Origin: CAVYEM01 sp963767635
GTDB taxonomy: Bacteria; Vulcanimicrobiota; Vulcanimicrobiia; Vulcanimicrobiales; Vulcanimicrobiaceae
Length of the DNA: 64,000 bases
NCBI GenBank assembly: GCA_963767635.1
Contig: CAVYEM010000003.1
Location: 380,607 to 444,606 of the forward strand
Reading direction: 5' to 3'
Numbering within the stretch: position 1 is the first letter of the stretch; the number at the start of each line of letters is the position of its first letter. The notes beneath the pieces were generated by a model. The model was given only the letters and a program-made list of their open reading frames with translations. It did not search any database and had not been told where the DNA came from. Shown one piece after another: positions 8,180 to 16,324 of the stretch. The position numbers and the translations under genes were made by a program.

Positions 8180-8632
8180 GTGGACGCACTAAAGCTCCTG
8201 AAAGAAGATCATAAAAAGGTGAAGACTCTCTTTGGCGAGGTGGAAGCCTTGGGCGATCGCGCCAATGCGCAACGCAAGAAGTTGTTTACGCGCATCGACA
8301 AAGAGTTGACGGTTCACGCCAAGATCGAGGAAACGATCTTCTATCCCGAGTTTCGCCGGCGCGCCGAAAACAGCGAAGAACGTGACGAAGTGCTGGAGGC
8401 GTACGAAGAGCACAGCATCGTGACGAATTTAATCCACGAACTGGAAGATCTCGATCCCAAAGACGAGACGTACAAGCCGAAGCTCTCGGTACTTAAAGAA
8501 CTGGTAAACCACCATGTTAAAGAAGAGGAAGGCACCATGTTCAAAATGGCGCGCGAGCTTTTCGACAAAGAGGATCTCAACGAAATCGGCGACCGTTTGA
8601 TGGAAGCCAAACAAGAAATGGGAGCCGCCTAA
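8180..8632 (+). CDS. Hemerythrin HHE domain protein
   Basis: This is a cytosolic four-helix protein of about 150 residues predicted to bind a di-iron centre. The expected ligands appear in order: EDHKKVKTLF (first His), ELTVHAKIEETIFYPEF (His and Glu), EEHSIVTNLIHEL (His) and LVNHHVKEEEGTMF (His and Glu). I prefer the GTG at 8180 because a GGAGG lies 5 nt upstream, whereas the TTG at 8168 overlaps that site. HHE proteins bind oxygen or nitric oxide or take part in iron-sulfur repair. With no partner gene nearby the exact role is open. It converges with the gene at 8655-9452. Confidence 0.9.
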   Translation: MDALKLLKEDHKKVKTLFGEVEALGDRANAQRKKLFTRIDKELTVHAKIEETIFYPEFRRRAENSEERDEVLEAYEEHSIVTNLIHELEDLDPKDETYKPKLSVLKELVNHHVKEEEGTMFKMARELFDKEDLNEIGDRLMEAKQEMGAA

Positions 8633-8654
8633 GAGCGGCCCCCATTGACGTTCG

Positions 8655-9452
8655 TCAGTGAGCGGCAGGCGTCGGAACGCAGCTCACAGGCGTGGGCGTG
8701 GGGCCGGGTGGAGGTATTCCGGAACCACCGCCCCCGGGCGGCTTGCCCGTATTGAGCGTCGGGATGTTCGTGCCGCCGCCGCTGTGGCTGCCGGCCAGCA
8801 GCGCAACGATCGGGATGAGCAGTAAAGGCCACCAGCCCATGCGATGCGCCGGCGGCGTCGACGCGGCAACGGTTTGGTACGGCGCCGCCGTCGCTGCAGG
8901 TGGCGCAGGCATCTCCACCGCGGGCGCTGGTGCGGGTGCAGCCGGTTGCGGAGGCGCCGTTGCGGCAGCTTCCACGGCTACGCGACGAGGACGAGGAACC
9001 CGCGCTAGCGCCGGCATTGGTCTGCGCAGGATGGAAAGGTTTCCACAGCGCGCCGGCACGTAAAGCGCGACGATCTGGTGTCCCTCCTGCAAATCGACCT
9101 CCCACCCTTTGGTTTGTGCCGGGATGACGACGTCGCGAAGGACGTAGACGCGTCCACCGCTCGACCAGCTCATCGCGTCCAAATGTCGCGGAATATTCAC
9201 ATACGCTAATTGCTTGGAGGAAATGCGGACTTCGAATTGCGCGAATTCGCTTGGAGTAAGGCCGAGCTTCGTTCCGGCGGCTTCAAACAGCGCGCGCTGG
9301 CGAGTGACGTCGGCTTGGAGCTGAGGCGTGGAGGTAATCGGGCTGACCAGGGGAGCAGAACCAGACTCCGCGATCACGTGCGGTTGCGCGAGCGCGGGCA
9401 GCGGAAGTGCAGCACTGAGCAGCAAGGCCAACGTGGTGCGGGCGAGTTTCAC
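8655..9452 (-). CDS. Secreted or membrane-anchored Pro/Ala-rich protein
   Basis: This 265-residue protein is of unknown family. It has an N-terminal signal peptide (KLARTTLALLLSAALPLPALA). A globular part at about 40-140 contains VNIPRHLDAMSWSSGGRVYV and VDLQEGHQIVALYVP. A Pro/Ala linker (AAATAPPQPAAPAPAPAVEM) follows, then one membrane segment (WWPLLLIPIVALLAG) and a Gly/Pro-rich tail ending in VSCVPTPAAH. The layout suggests an exported domain tethered to the membrane. It stands alone, converging with the hemerythrin gene (22 bp between stops) and reading away from the RNA candidate upstream. Confidence 0.7.
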   Translation of the reverse strand: MKLARTTLALLLSAALPLPALAQPHVIAESGSAPLVSPITSTPQLQADVTRQRALFEAAGTKLGLTPSEFAQFEVRISSKQLAYVNIPRHLDAMSWSSGGRVYVLRDVVIPAQTKGWEVDLQEGHQIVALYVPARCGNLSILRRPMPALARVPRPRRVAVEAAATAPPQPAAPAPAPAVEMPAPPAATAAPYQTVAASTPPAHRMGWWPLLLIPIVALLAGSHSGGGTNIPTLNTGKPPGGGGSGIPPPGPTPTPVSCVPTPAAH

Positions 9453-9563
9453 GATGATCTTCCTTTTGTGCTTGGGTTACTCGCTTCAGAATACCCTAGG
9501 TCGGTTGCTTTTGAGATGGGAATTAGGGGTCGGGACCTAGTCCCAACCGCCGGACACAAGCCC

Positions 9564-9591
9564 TTGGAAGCGGTCCCAAATGTCCTATATT
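9564..9591 (+). promoter_or_regulatory. Candidate sigma-70 promoter for the structured RNA
   Basis: TTGGAA at 9564-9569 and TATATT at 9586-9591 are separated by 16 bp, close to the sigma-70 consensus. Transcription would start near 9598-9600. No protein-coding start lies just downstream; a terminator hairpin does, about 215 bp on. Confidence 0.55.
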
Positions 9592-9598
9592 TTAGCGC

Positions 9599-9810
9599 GA
9601 TGGGCTCGTGCTACGTTGTCAGGACTCGGCGGGCTTCGATGAAACGAATCCCGACGAGTCGTTATCCCGGCAAAGAGAACGCCGGCGAGCCGCTGGCCTT
9701 CCCCCAAGGACTGCGGCGTGCCGTCCGGTGCAACGGCGTTCTTCGAGCAATGCGGCGATGACGTGCGGGCAGAGAGGCTGACGGGTTTCCCGTCGGCCTG
9801 CTCGCTTTTT
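9599..9810 (+). ncRNA. Candidate structured non-coding RNA, about 210 nt
   Basis: This gap between divergent genes carries a promoter, several hairpins and a strong intrinsic terminator, all on the plus strand. Hairpins that I can fold by eye are GACTCG/CGAGTC extended by CGGG/CCCG and TTCG/CGAA (about 9622-9660), CCGGC/GCCGG (about 9668-9687) and GCCGC/GCGGC enclosing CCTT/AAGG (about 9690-9718). The length is in the range of 6S RNA, but I could not match its 5' and 3' ends into the closing stem of 6S. It does not match SRP RNA, tmRNA, RNase P RNA or a riboswitch that I know. It ends about 240 bp before the HU gene, so a leader function seems unlikely. Confidence 0.45.
9765..9810 (+). terminator. 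Intrinsic terminator of the RNA candidate
   Basis: An 11-bp stem (aggctgacggg at 9775-9785 with cccgtcggcct at 9789-9799, one G-U pair) has a 3-nt loop. It is extended below a small bulge by gcgggc/gctcgc and followed directly by five T residues (9806-9810). No coding gene on the plus strand ends here, so it terminates some other transcript. Confidence 0.8.
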
Positions 9811-10048
9811 ATACGCTGTTTCAAGAGCCGGCGTCGATTGAGAGGAGATGGCGCTTCACGCGCTTGCGTAGCAAGACGTATCCGATCGAAGGTATGCGAG
9901 CTTGCAAAAGATGCGCATCGCTGCTCCCGCGTTCGATGCTGCACTCCATTGAAGAATGATCGACGCGCAGGAAAACCGTGAAGAAAGCGGTACTGCAAGT
10001 CGAAAAATGGCGCTTTTGCGTAACTTGGACTAGCATGAGAGGAAGCCG

Positions 10049-10465
10049 ATGAATAAAGTCGATTTGGTTCGCTCGGCGATGGAGCGGTACGAACTGTCGC
10101 GTCGCGATGCGGTCGCATTGATCGACGGCGTTTTTGAAGACATTCAGGGCGCTGTGTGCTCGGGCGAAGCGGTGAAGATCCCCGGCTTCGGGCAGTTCAA
10201 AGTACGGGATCGCGCCGCTCGCGTCGCCCGAAATCCGGCAACGGGCGAGCCGGTCAAAGTCCCTGCGAAGCGCGTCTTCAAGTTTCTGCCCGCCAAAGCG
10301 TTGAAAGAAGCGGTGATGTCGCGCAAAGGCGGCGCGAAAGGCGGCCGCAAATCGTCCGCCAAACCGGCGGCACGTTCCGGCTCGGCAAAGAAAGGCTCCG
10401 GACGCAAAGCCGCTCCCGCGCGCAAAACCTCGGCTAAAGGATCCACCGCGCGGAAAAAGCGCTGA
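10049..10465 (+). CDS. HU-family DNA-binding protein with a basic Lys/Ala tail
   Basis: This is a histone-like nucleoid protein of 138 residues. The HU/IHF fold covers about 1-90: MNKVDLVRSAMERYELSRRD, then GEAVKIPGFGQFKVRDRAAR and the DNA-binding arm motif ARNPATGEPVKVPAK. After residue 95 comes an unstructured tail rich in Lys, Ala, Ser and Gly (SAKPAARSGSAKK and similar), like eukaryotic histone H1 and the mycobacterial HupB tail. Such tails increase DNA compaction and are often acetylated in mycobacteria. A GAGGAAG ribosome-binding site precedes the ATG. It is a single gene with its own terminator. Confidence 0.93.
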   Translation: MNKVDLVRSAMERYELSRRDAVALIDGVFEDIQGAVCSGEAVKIPGFGQFKVRDRAARVARNPATGEPVKVPAKRVFKFLPAKALKEAVMSRKGGAKGGRKSSAKPAARSGSAKKGSGRKAAPARKTSAKGSTARKKR

Positions 10466-10489
10466 TAGAATCTTCATTGCGCAAGCGCT

Positions 10490-10519
10490 GAAGGCTGGGT
10501 GAACGCCCGGCCTTCTTTT
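10490..10519 (+). terminator. Intrinsic terminator after the HU gene
   Basis: GAAGGC and GCCTTC flank TGGGT/GCCCG with a GAAC loop and are followed by TTTT. The hairpin lies 25 bp after the HU stop codon. Confidence 0.8.
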
Positions 10520-10541
10520 CGATAGATGCAATCCGGCAAAG

Positions 10542-12222
10542 ATGCAACATAGGCATGGTCGTGTCATCCGAACGGTGCACGCGCTGCTCGCCATCGTGGC
10601 CGTGTTGCCGACGGGTTGCGCGCAACATGCCCGCGCGGACCGGCCGCTGGACATTGCCTTCGAGCCGTACGAACTCTCGATCGTCCCATACCCGCAGATG
10701 CTGCAGCGCCGGCGAGGCGTGTACGTGTGGCCTGCGGGAGCCGCTCCGGACGATCCGCTGTCCGCAAATGTCGATGCGCAAATCGTGAGAGCACCGTCCG
10801 GCCCGAGCGAGGGCGCTTATAGGCTCGACGTTACGCCGAACGGCGTGCGCATTCGCGCAGCCGGCCGGCTGGGCGTGTTTTATGCGCACGAAACGCTGCA
10901 GCAAGCCACGGTAAAGCTCGGTGACCGGCTCATAACGCCGGCGCTGCACGTTCAAGACGCGCCGCGCTATGCTTGGCGTGGAATCCACATCGATCTTGCC
11001 CGGCACTATTTCGACCTCCACACCCTCGAACGCTTCATCGATCTTGCGGCGCGCTACAAGTTGAACGTCGCGCACCTGCACTTCACCGACAACCAAGCGT
11101 GGCGTTTGCCCAGCCGCGCGTATCCCGCGCTCACCTCGCAAGAGCACTACACGCGCACCCAACTTCGGCAGCTCACTGCGTATGCGGCGCGCGACTTCAT
11201 CACCGTCGTTCCCGAAATCGACCTTCCCGCACACAGCGCAACGGCGATTCGTGCGTATCCCAAACTGAGCTGCGGCCGAAGCGATGAACTATGCCCGCTG
11301 CGCGCGGACGCATTTGCGGATGCCGTCGTGCGGGAGCTCACGCAAATGTTTCCGGGAAATGCGATTCATCTGGGCGGAGACGAAGTGCAAAGTTGGACTA
11401 CCGCGCAGCGCTCGGCATTCGAACGGCATGTGGACGGCACACTGCGTGCGCTGCACCGCAGGCTGATACTGTGGGACGACGAAAGCGACGTCGCACCGCA
11501 GGATGCCGTCATCATGGTTTGGCGCTTGGGCGATGCGGCGCAACGCGCGTTCGAACGGACGCATAGGATCGTCATGGCGCCGGACGGTCCGCTCTACTTC
11601 AACGCGGCGCAGGGCGACACCGCGCAAGAGCCCCGCGCAAGCCGCTACGTTTCCACGCTGGAACAAGTGTATTCGTACGATCCCAGCGTGCCTGCGCTCG
11701 GAATCGAAGCGACCCTCTGGACGGAGCATGTGAAAACGCCGCAAGCGTTGTGGTACATGCTGCTGCCCCGCGAATTGGCGCTTGCGGACTCGGCTTGGAC
11801 GCAGCCGCGCCACAAGGATTGGAACAGGTTCTACCGCGCGCTGCCGGCGCAGACTGGGGTGGCTGGAGGAGCACCGATATCCTGCGCGCATCCCCAACGT
11901 GATGTACCGCGTGCAGAGCCGCGATGCGCGGTACGGGAGCATTCCGGGAAGCATGAACGATGCCAGCGTTTCGGTGCTTGGAAGCGCCGCAACGATTCAA
12001 CTCGACGAGGCGATGCCGCGCGCGAGCGTGTGGTATCGAGCCTCGGCGCGCGAAGGGTGGCGCAGATATCGCGGCCGCTTTACCGTTCCGGTGGGCAGCA
12101 CCGTGAGCGCGTACGCTGCACTCGGCGGCCGGCGAAGCGCGTTTTCGCAACTGCGAATGCGCCGCAGCGGGCGCAACGCGCTGCGGGGCTCCAGGTCTTT
12201 TGATGCAATAGTCTCTCCGTGA
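10542..12222 (+). CDS. Beta-N-acetylhexosaminidase (GH20), probable lipoprotein; one frame break
   Basis: This enzyme would release terminal N-acetylhexosamine from glycans such as chitin or peptidoglycan fragments outside the cytoplasm. A signal sequence ends in the lipobox LPTGC (Cys26), so it is probably a lipoprotein. A domain-2-type region (about 45-140) precedes the GH20 barrel, which starts at YAWRGIHIDLARHYF and carries the catalytic Asp-Glu pair in HLGGDEVQSW. The frame breaks near 11855, beside a run of four G. The continuation in the next frame (LGWLEEHRYPARIPN and on) is typical of the GH20 C-terminus, and ends at 12222. I read it as one gene with a sequence error. Substrate specificity is not established. 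Confidence 0.85.
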
Positions 12223-12406
12223 AGTTGAGGACGTCGGAGGTCTCGCAACGTCATGAACCCTAAGCGGTACGCGAGGATGGCTACTACCACGCGAGAGGAA
12301 ATTCGGTGATGGTATCGCTGCTTGAGCCGCAGGTTAGCTGTTGGGCCGTGCAATCCGCGTCGATTGCTCCGCGCGAAGTGCGCGGACGCGGTTGCTAGCC
12401 GCTCCC

Positions 12407-13273
12407 ATGTTCGAGGGATTCACCCTGGAGCGCATCGATGTCGGGGAGGCGCAATTGCGCGTACGCTACGCGCGCTGCGGTCCTGCCGTGCTGCTGCTTC
12501 ACGGGCATCCTCGCACGCACGCAACGTGGGAGAAGGTTGCGCCAATGCTCTTGCGCGACGGTTACAGCGTCGTTTGTCCGGACCTTCGCGGATACGGTGG
12601 ATCCTCGAAGCCGGCGACCACGGCGGATCACGAGCCGTACTCAAAGCGTGCCATGGCGCGCGATGGCACCGCCTTGATGCACGCGCTGGGATTCGCGCAT
12701 TTTGCAGTTGTCGGGCACGATCGCGGCGCCTACGTGGCGTTTCGCACCGCAATGGACCATCCCGGCGCCGTGACGCACCTTGCGGTTCTAGATGCCGTGC
12801 CCATCGGCGAGGCGCTGGTGCGCTGCGATGCGAGGTTTGCCGAAGCTTGGTATCACTGGTTTTTTCTCGCCCAACCGGCGCCCTTGGCGGAGCGCGTCAT
12901 TAGTGCGGACCCCGATGCCTGGTACAAACCTTCCAGGCGCAATAAAAGTACCGAGGCATTCGACGATTACTACGCGGCGATCCACGACCCGCAAACGATT
13001 CATGCGATGTGCGAAGATTATCGCGCCGGCTTGCACATCGACCGCGCGCACGACGAAGCCGACAAAGAGGCGGGGCGTCGCATCGCATGCCCCACGCTGG
13101 CCGTTTGGGCGCGAGCGGACGACATGGAGCGCTTGTACGGCGATCCGCTGGCGATTTGGCGGGAGTGGGCCAGCCACGTACGAGGCGTAGCGATTGATTG
13201 CGGGCATCATTTGGCCGAGGAAGCACCCCAAGAGCTGGCTGCGATCCTCTCGCAATTCGTGGCCGCATCGTAG
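12407..13273 (+). CDS. Alpha/beta hydrolase of the haloacetate dehalogenase group
   Basis: This cytosolic hydrolase of about 288 residues resembles fluoroacetate dehalogenase. Family landmarks are PDLRGYGGSSKP, the nucleophile elbow GHDRGAYVA (Asp nucleophile), AEAWYHWFFLAQP (the His-Trp pair that binds halide in fluoroacetate dehalogenase), MCEDYRAG, and the catalytic histidine in CGHHLAEEAP. In characterised enzymes two arginines of the DRGxR motif bind the carboxylate. Here the second is tyrosine (DRGAY), so fluoroacetate may not be the substrate. I chose the ATG at 12407 because the extra 22 upstream residues are Arg-rich and outside the fold. It stands alone between the GH20 and DGPF genes. 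Confidence 0.8.
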   Translation: MFEGFTLERIDVGEAQLRVRYARCGPAVLLLHGHPRTHATWEKVAPMLLRDGYSVVCPDLRGYGGSSKPATTADHEPYSKRAMARDGTALMHALGFAHFAVVGHDRGAYVAFRTAMDHPGAVTHLAVLDAVPIGEALVRCDARFAEAWYHWFFLAQPAPLAERVISADPDAWYKPSRRNKSTEAFDDYYAAIHDPQTIHAMCEDYRAGLHIDRAHDEADKEAGRRIACPTLAVWARADDMERLYGDPLAIWREWASHVRGVAIDCGHHLAEEAPQELAAILSQFVAAS

Positions 13274-13360
13274 AGGGGAAAAAAAGTGCGGGAGCGTGTC
13301 GATTTTGCATCTTCTCGTTCGACGTGCAGGTAGAACACCAAACCAGCGGGGCACTTCATA

Positions 13361-13777
13361 ATGCGTTTTATGGTAATTGTCAAAGCCACCAAGGAGTCGG
13401 AAGCAGGCGTGTTGCCGACGCAAGAGCAGCTCGCGGAGATGGGTGCGTTCAACGAGGAGATGGTCAAGGCGGGCGTGATGCTGGCCGGGGAGGGACTGCA
13501 AGCCAGTTCGAAGGGGGCGCGCATCAGGTTCTCCGGATCGGAGCGCACCGTGACCGACGGCCCCTTCACCGAAGCAAAGGAGCTGATCGCCGGCTTTTGG
13601 CTCGTCCAAGTGAAATCGAAGGAAGAGGCGATCGAATGGATGTCGCGCGCGCCGTTTCGAGAAGGCGAGGTCGAGATTCGGCGGCTATTCGAGGCGGAGG
13701 ACTTCGGCGCCGCGCTCACGCCCGAGCTTCGGGAGGCGGAAACGCGCATGCGTAGCCAGGTACGCCGCAAGCCGTAA
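13361..13777 (+). CDS. DGPF/YCII-domain protein
   Basis: This 138-residue protein belongs to the YCII-related superfamily. It starts MRFMVIVKATKESEAG and contains the signature TVTDGPFTEAKELIAGFWLV. Proteins of this type are regularly encoded beside ECF42 sigma factors, as here: the sigma gene starts 16 bp downstream. Their biochemical role is not established. The extension after residue 110 (about 28 residues, charged) is outside the core domain. The gene is probably co-transcribed with the sigma factor. Confidence 0.9.
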   Translation: MRFMVIVKATKESEAGVLPTQEQLAEMGAFNEEMVKAGVMLAGEGLQASSKGARIRFSGSERTVTDGPFTEAKELIAGFWLVQVKSKEEAIEWMSRAPFREGEVEIRRLFEAEDFGAALTPELREAETRMRSQVRRKP

Positions 13778-13793
13778 TTTCGCGTTGACGGTA

Positions 13794-15050
13794 ATGTCGG
13801 ATGTCCAACGCACGATCGACGCGATCTGGCGGATAGAGTCCCCAAGGCTGATAGCCGGCCTCGCGCGCATCGTGCGCGACGTGGGCATTGCGGAAGAGCT
13901 GGCGCAGGACGCGTTCGTCGCGGCGCTCGAGCAGTGGCCGCAGTCAGGAGTGCCGCGCAACGCCGGTGCATGGCTCATGGCGACCGCCAAGCATCGCGCG
14001 ATCGATCGTCTGCGGCGAAACACGTGCTTGAAAGGCAAGGCCGCGCAGCTGGCGCGTGAGATCGAGATGCGCGGCAAAACGGAGCCGCCTGATTTGGACG
14101 ACGACATTCAGGACGATTTGCTGCGCCTGGTATTTATCGCGTGTCATCCGGTGCTTTCGGTGCAGGCGCGCGTCGCGCTCACCCTGCGTTTGCTTGGAGG
14201 GCTCAAAACCGACGAAATCGCGCGCGCATTTCTCGTTTCGGAGGATACGATCGCTCAGCGGATCGTCCGAGCGAAACGCACTCTCGCACAGGCCCGCATT
14301 CCGTTTGAAGTTCCATGCGGCGCAGATCGCGCGGCGCGCCTCTCGTCGGTTCTCGAAGTGATTTACCTCATTTTCAACGAGGGGTATTCGGCGACGGCAG
14401 GTGAGGAATGGCTACGGCCCGCGCTCTGCGAGGATGCGCTTCGGCTAGGACGCGTGCTGGCCGAGCTCGTACCCCAAGAATCCGAAGTGCACGGCATCGT
14501 GGCGCTCATGGAGATACAGGCCTCGCGCTTGCGGGCGCGCGTCGACTCGCGCGGAAAACCGATACTGCTTGCCGATCAGGATCGGGGACGCTGGGATCAT
14601 CTGCTGATCTGCCGTGGTCTAGCGGCGCTGGCACGCGCAAAAGCTCTGGGCGTTCCGATGGGCACGTACGCGCTACAAGCCGAAATCGCGGCTTGCCATG
14701 CGCGCGCAGGCACGGCGGCGGAAACGGATTGGACGCGCATCGTCGCGCTCTACGGCGCGCTCGCGGAGGTGATGCCTTCGCCGGTCGTGCAGTTGAACCG
14801 TGCGATTGCGATCTCAATGGCGTCGGGCCCGGCACCAGCACTCGAGTTGATCGATGCGCTGAGATCGCAGCGGTCGCTCGAAGCGTATCATCTATTGCCA
14901 AGCGTGCGCGGCGATTTGCTGGCGAAACTTGGCCGCTATGCGGAAGCCCGCACGGAGTTCGCCCGCGCGGCGTCGCTCACGCGTAACGCTCCGGAACGCG
15001 AACTGCTGCTAGGGCGGGCACGCGCTTTGGCGGGTGCTCTTCCGAAATAG
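13794..15050 (+). CDS. ECF42-type RNA polymerase sigma factor with C-terminal TPR-like extension
   Basis: This is an alternative sigma factor of about 418 residues, twice the usual ECF length. Region 2 holds GIAEELAQDAFVAALEQWP and WLMATAKHRAIDRLRR. Region 4 holds LTLRLLGGLKTDEIARAFLV with the HTH VSEDTIAQRIVRAKRTL. A helical extension follows (LIFNEGYSATAGEEWLRPAL and on), including TPR-like repeats near the end. Known ECF42 factors have this extension, are paired with DGPF proteins and lack a classical anti-sigma factor; both traits fit. I prefer the ATG at 13794 to the TTG at 13785. The VOC gene follows within 30 bp, so it may belong to the same regulon. Confidence 0.92.
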   Translation: MSDVQRTIDAIWRIESPRLIAGLARIVRDVGIAEELAQDAFVAALEQWPQSGVPRNAGAWLMATAKHRAIDRLRRNTCLKGKAAQLAREIEMRGKTEPPDLDDDIQDDLLRLVFIACHPVLSVQARVALTLRLLGGLKTDEIARAFLVSEDTIAQRIVRAKRTLAQARIPFEVPCGADRAARLSSVLEVIYLIFNEGYSATAGEEWLRPALCEDALRLGRVLAELVPQESEVHGIVALMEIQASRLRARVDSRGKPILLADQDRGRWDHLLICRGLAALARAKALGVPMGTYALQAEIAACHARAGTAAETDWTRIVALYGALAEVMPSPVVQLNRAIAISMASGPAPALELIDALRSQRSLEAYHLLPSVRGDLLAKLGRYAEARTEFARAASLTRNAPERELLLGRARALAGALPK

Positions 15051-15078
15051 GCCCTGCCTAGAAAGTATAGGTGTAGTC

Positions 15079-15549
15079 ATGCAAAAAATCGTCCCGTTCT
15101 TGTGGTTTGACGACAAAGCCGAAGAGGCGGTCAATTTCTACGTTTCCATTTTCAAAAATTCGTCGATCGACAACATCAGCCGCTATGGAGAGGCCGGCCC
15201 GATGCCGAGCGGCTCGGCGATGGTGGTCGAATTTCAACTGGAAGGGCAAGACTTTATGGCGATCAACGGCGGTGAGCCCGCCGTCCCGTCGCAGGCAATT
15301 GCGTTGTTTGTGAACTGCGAGAGTCAGGCCGAAGTGGATGCGCTTTGGGATAGGCTGTCCGAAGGCGGCGAGAAGCTGCAATGCGGGTGGCTGCGAGACA
15401 AGTACGGCTTTTCCTGGAACATCGTTCCCGTCGGTTTAGGCGAACTGCTCGGCGGCGAGGATCCCGTGAAATCGCAACGAGCGATGAAGGCGATGCTGCA
15501 AATGGGAAAACTCGACATCGACGCGCTGAGAAGAGCATACGATGGCTGA
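15079..15549 (+). CDS. VOC-family protein (PhnB-like)
   Basis: This 156-residue protein has a vicinal-oxygen-chelate fold of the PhnB type (often annotated 3-demethylubiquinone methyltransferase). It begins MQKIVPFLWFDDKAEEAVNF and has the repeated beta-alpha-beta pattern with FKNSSIDNISRYGEAG, GQDFMAINGG and YGFSWNIVPVG. The reaction cannot be inferred; many relatives have unknown function and are often encoded next to ECF42/DGPF genes, as here. The ATG at 15079 matches the family's start. The end overlaps the next gene by 8 bp. Confidence 0.85.
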   Translation: MQKIVPFLWFDDKAEEAVNFYVSIFKNSSIDNISRYGEAGPMPSGSAMVVEFQLEGQDFMAINGGEPAVPSQAIALFVNCESQAEVDALWDRLSEGGEKLQCGWLRDKYGFSWNIVPVGLGELLGGEDPVKSQRAMKAMLQMGKLDIDALRRAYDG

Positions 15550-16213
15550 TCCACTGCAAAATCGTGTAACGCCGTTCGGTGAAATAGCCGCCTTGCGCGG
15601 GCGCGGGCTGATGATGGGCAATCGCGGCATCTTGCACGAAGACGATCGCCGAATCGTTAGGCATTGGCAATGCCGCCGCTGGATCGCGTGCCTGCTGAGT
15701 TTTCGCGAAAGACGGCGAACGGTCATGCGCCCGCATTCGTATACGGAACTCTTTTTTCTAGACGAAGCCGTCGCACTCAGCGCCGGCCATCGACCATGTG
15801 CAGAGTGTAGACGCGAGGATTACAATCGTTTCAAGGCGTTATGGGCAGCGTGCCGCAGCAGTGCGAGCGATGCGGATGCGATAGATGTTGTGCTCGATGC
15901 GGAGCGCCGCGCCGGTCGCGCGAAGCGCATGTACCGCGCCGATCTTCGATCCCTCCCGGACGGAACGTACCTCAGTCTCGACGGCAAAGCGTGGCTGCTT
16001 TGGGCGGGACGGATGCACGCGTGGTCGGACTGCGGTTATACCGATCACCGCACGCGTCCGCGCTCCGGTGGCGTCGTCGTCCTTACGCCGCCGGCGATTG
16101 TTTCGGTGCTGTCGGCGGGATATACACCCATCGTCCACCCTAGCGTGAACGCAATCAGCGCTTTACCGATACGGCATGGCTGCGCACCGGCGCGTGGTCC
16201 GGCCGAAAGATAG
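15542..16213 (+). CDS. Conserved protein of unknown function with CxxC motif
   Basis: This is a 223-residue protein. It contains the blocks PFGEIAALRGRGLMMGNRGILHE, MRPHSYTELFFLDEAVALSAG and HRPCAECRREDYNRF (C86 and C89 with H83), then DLRSLPDGTYLSLDGKAWLLW. I recall uncharacterised proteins with these blocks in several phyla but know no function. CxxC with nearby His suggests a zinc or other metal site. It overlaps the VOC gene by 8 bp and is the last gene of the ECF42 cluster. The final 40 or so residues run past the conserved part. It converges on the sortilin-like gene. Confidence 0.65.
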   Translation: MADPLQNRVTPFGEIAALRGRGLMMGNRGILHEDDRRIVRHWQCRRWIACLLSFRERRRTVMRPHSYTELFFLDEAVALSAGHRPCAECRREDYNRFKALWAACRSSASDADAIDVVLDAERRAGRAKRMYRADLRSLPDGTYLSLDGKAWLLWAGRMHAWSDCGYTDHRTRPRSGGVVVLTPPAIVSVLSAGYTPIVHPSVNAISALPIRHGCAPARGPAER

Positions 16214-16324
16214 TCCCGCGCGGTGGTGTGACCGGCGTAACGAGATAGGCGGTCCGGTTTTCGGCGAAGGATTCTACGATCGCGACCGCAATGTCCCCGG
16301 ACTTTGCGTTTCGTGACCCACGGA

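Noticed and set aside
9585..10118. A 177-residue minus-strand frame overlapping the RNA candidate and the HU start
   Set aside because: It runs through a terminator hairpin, has a Ser/Arg-rich translation without features and covers the HU promoter region.
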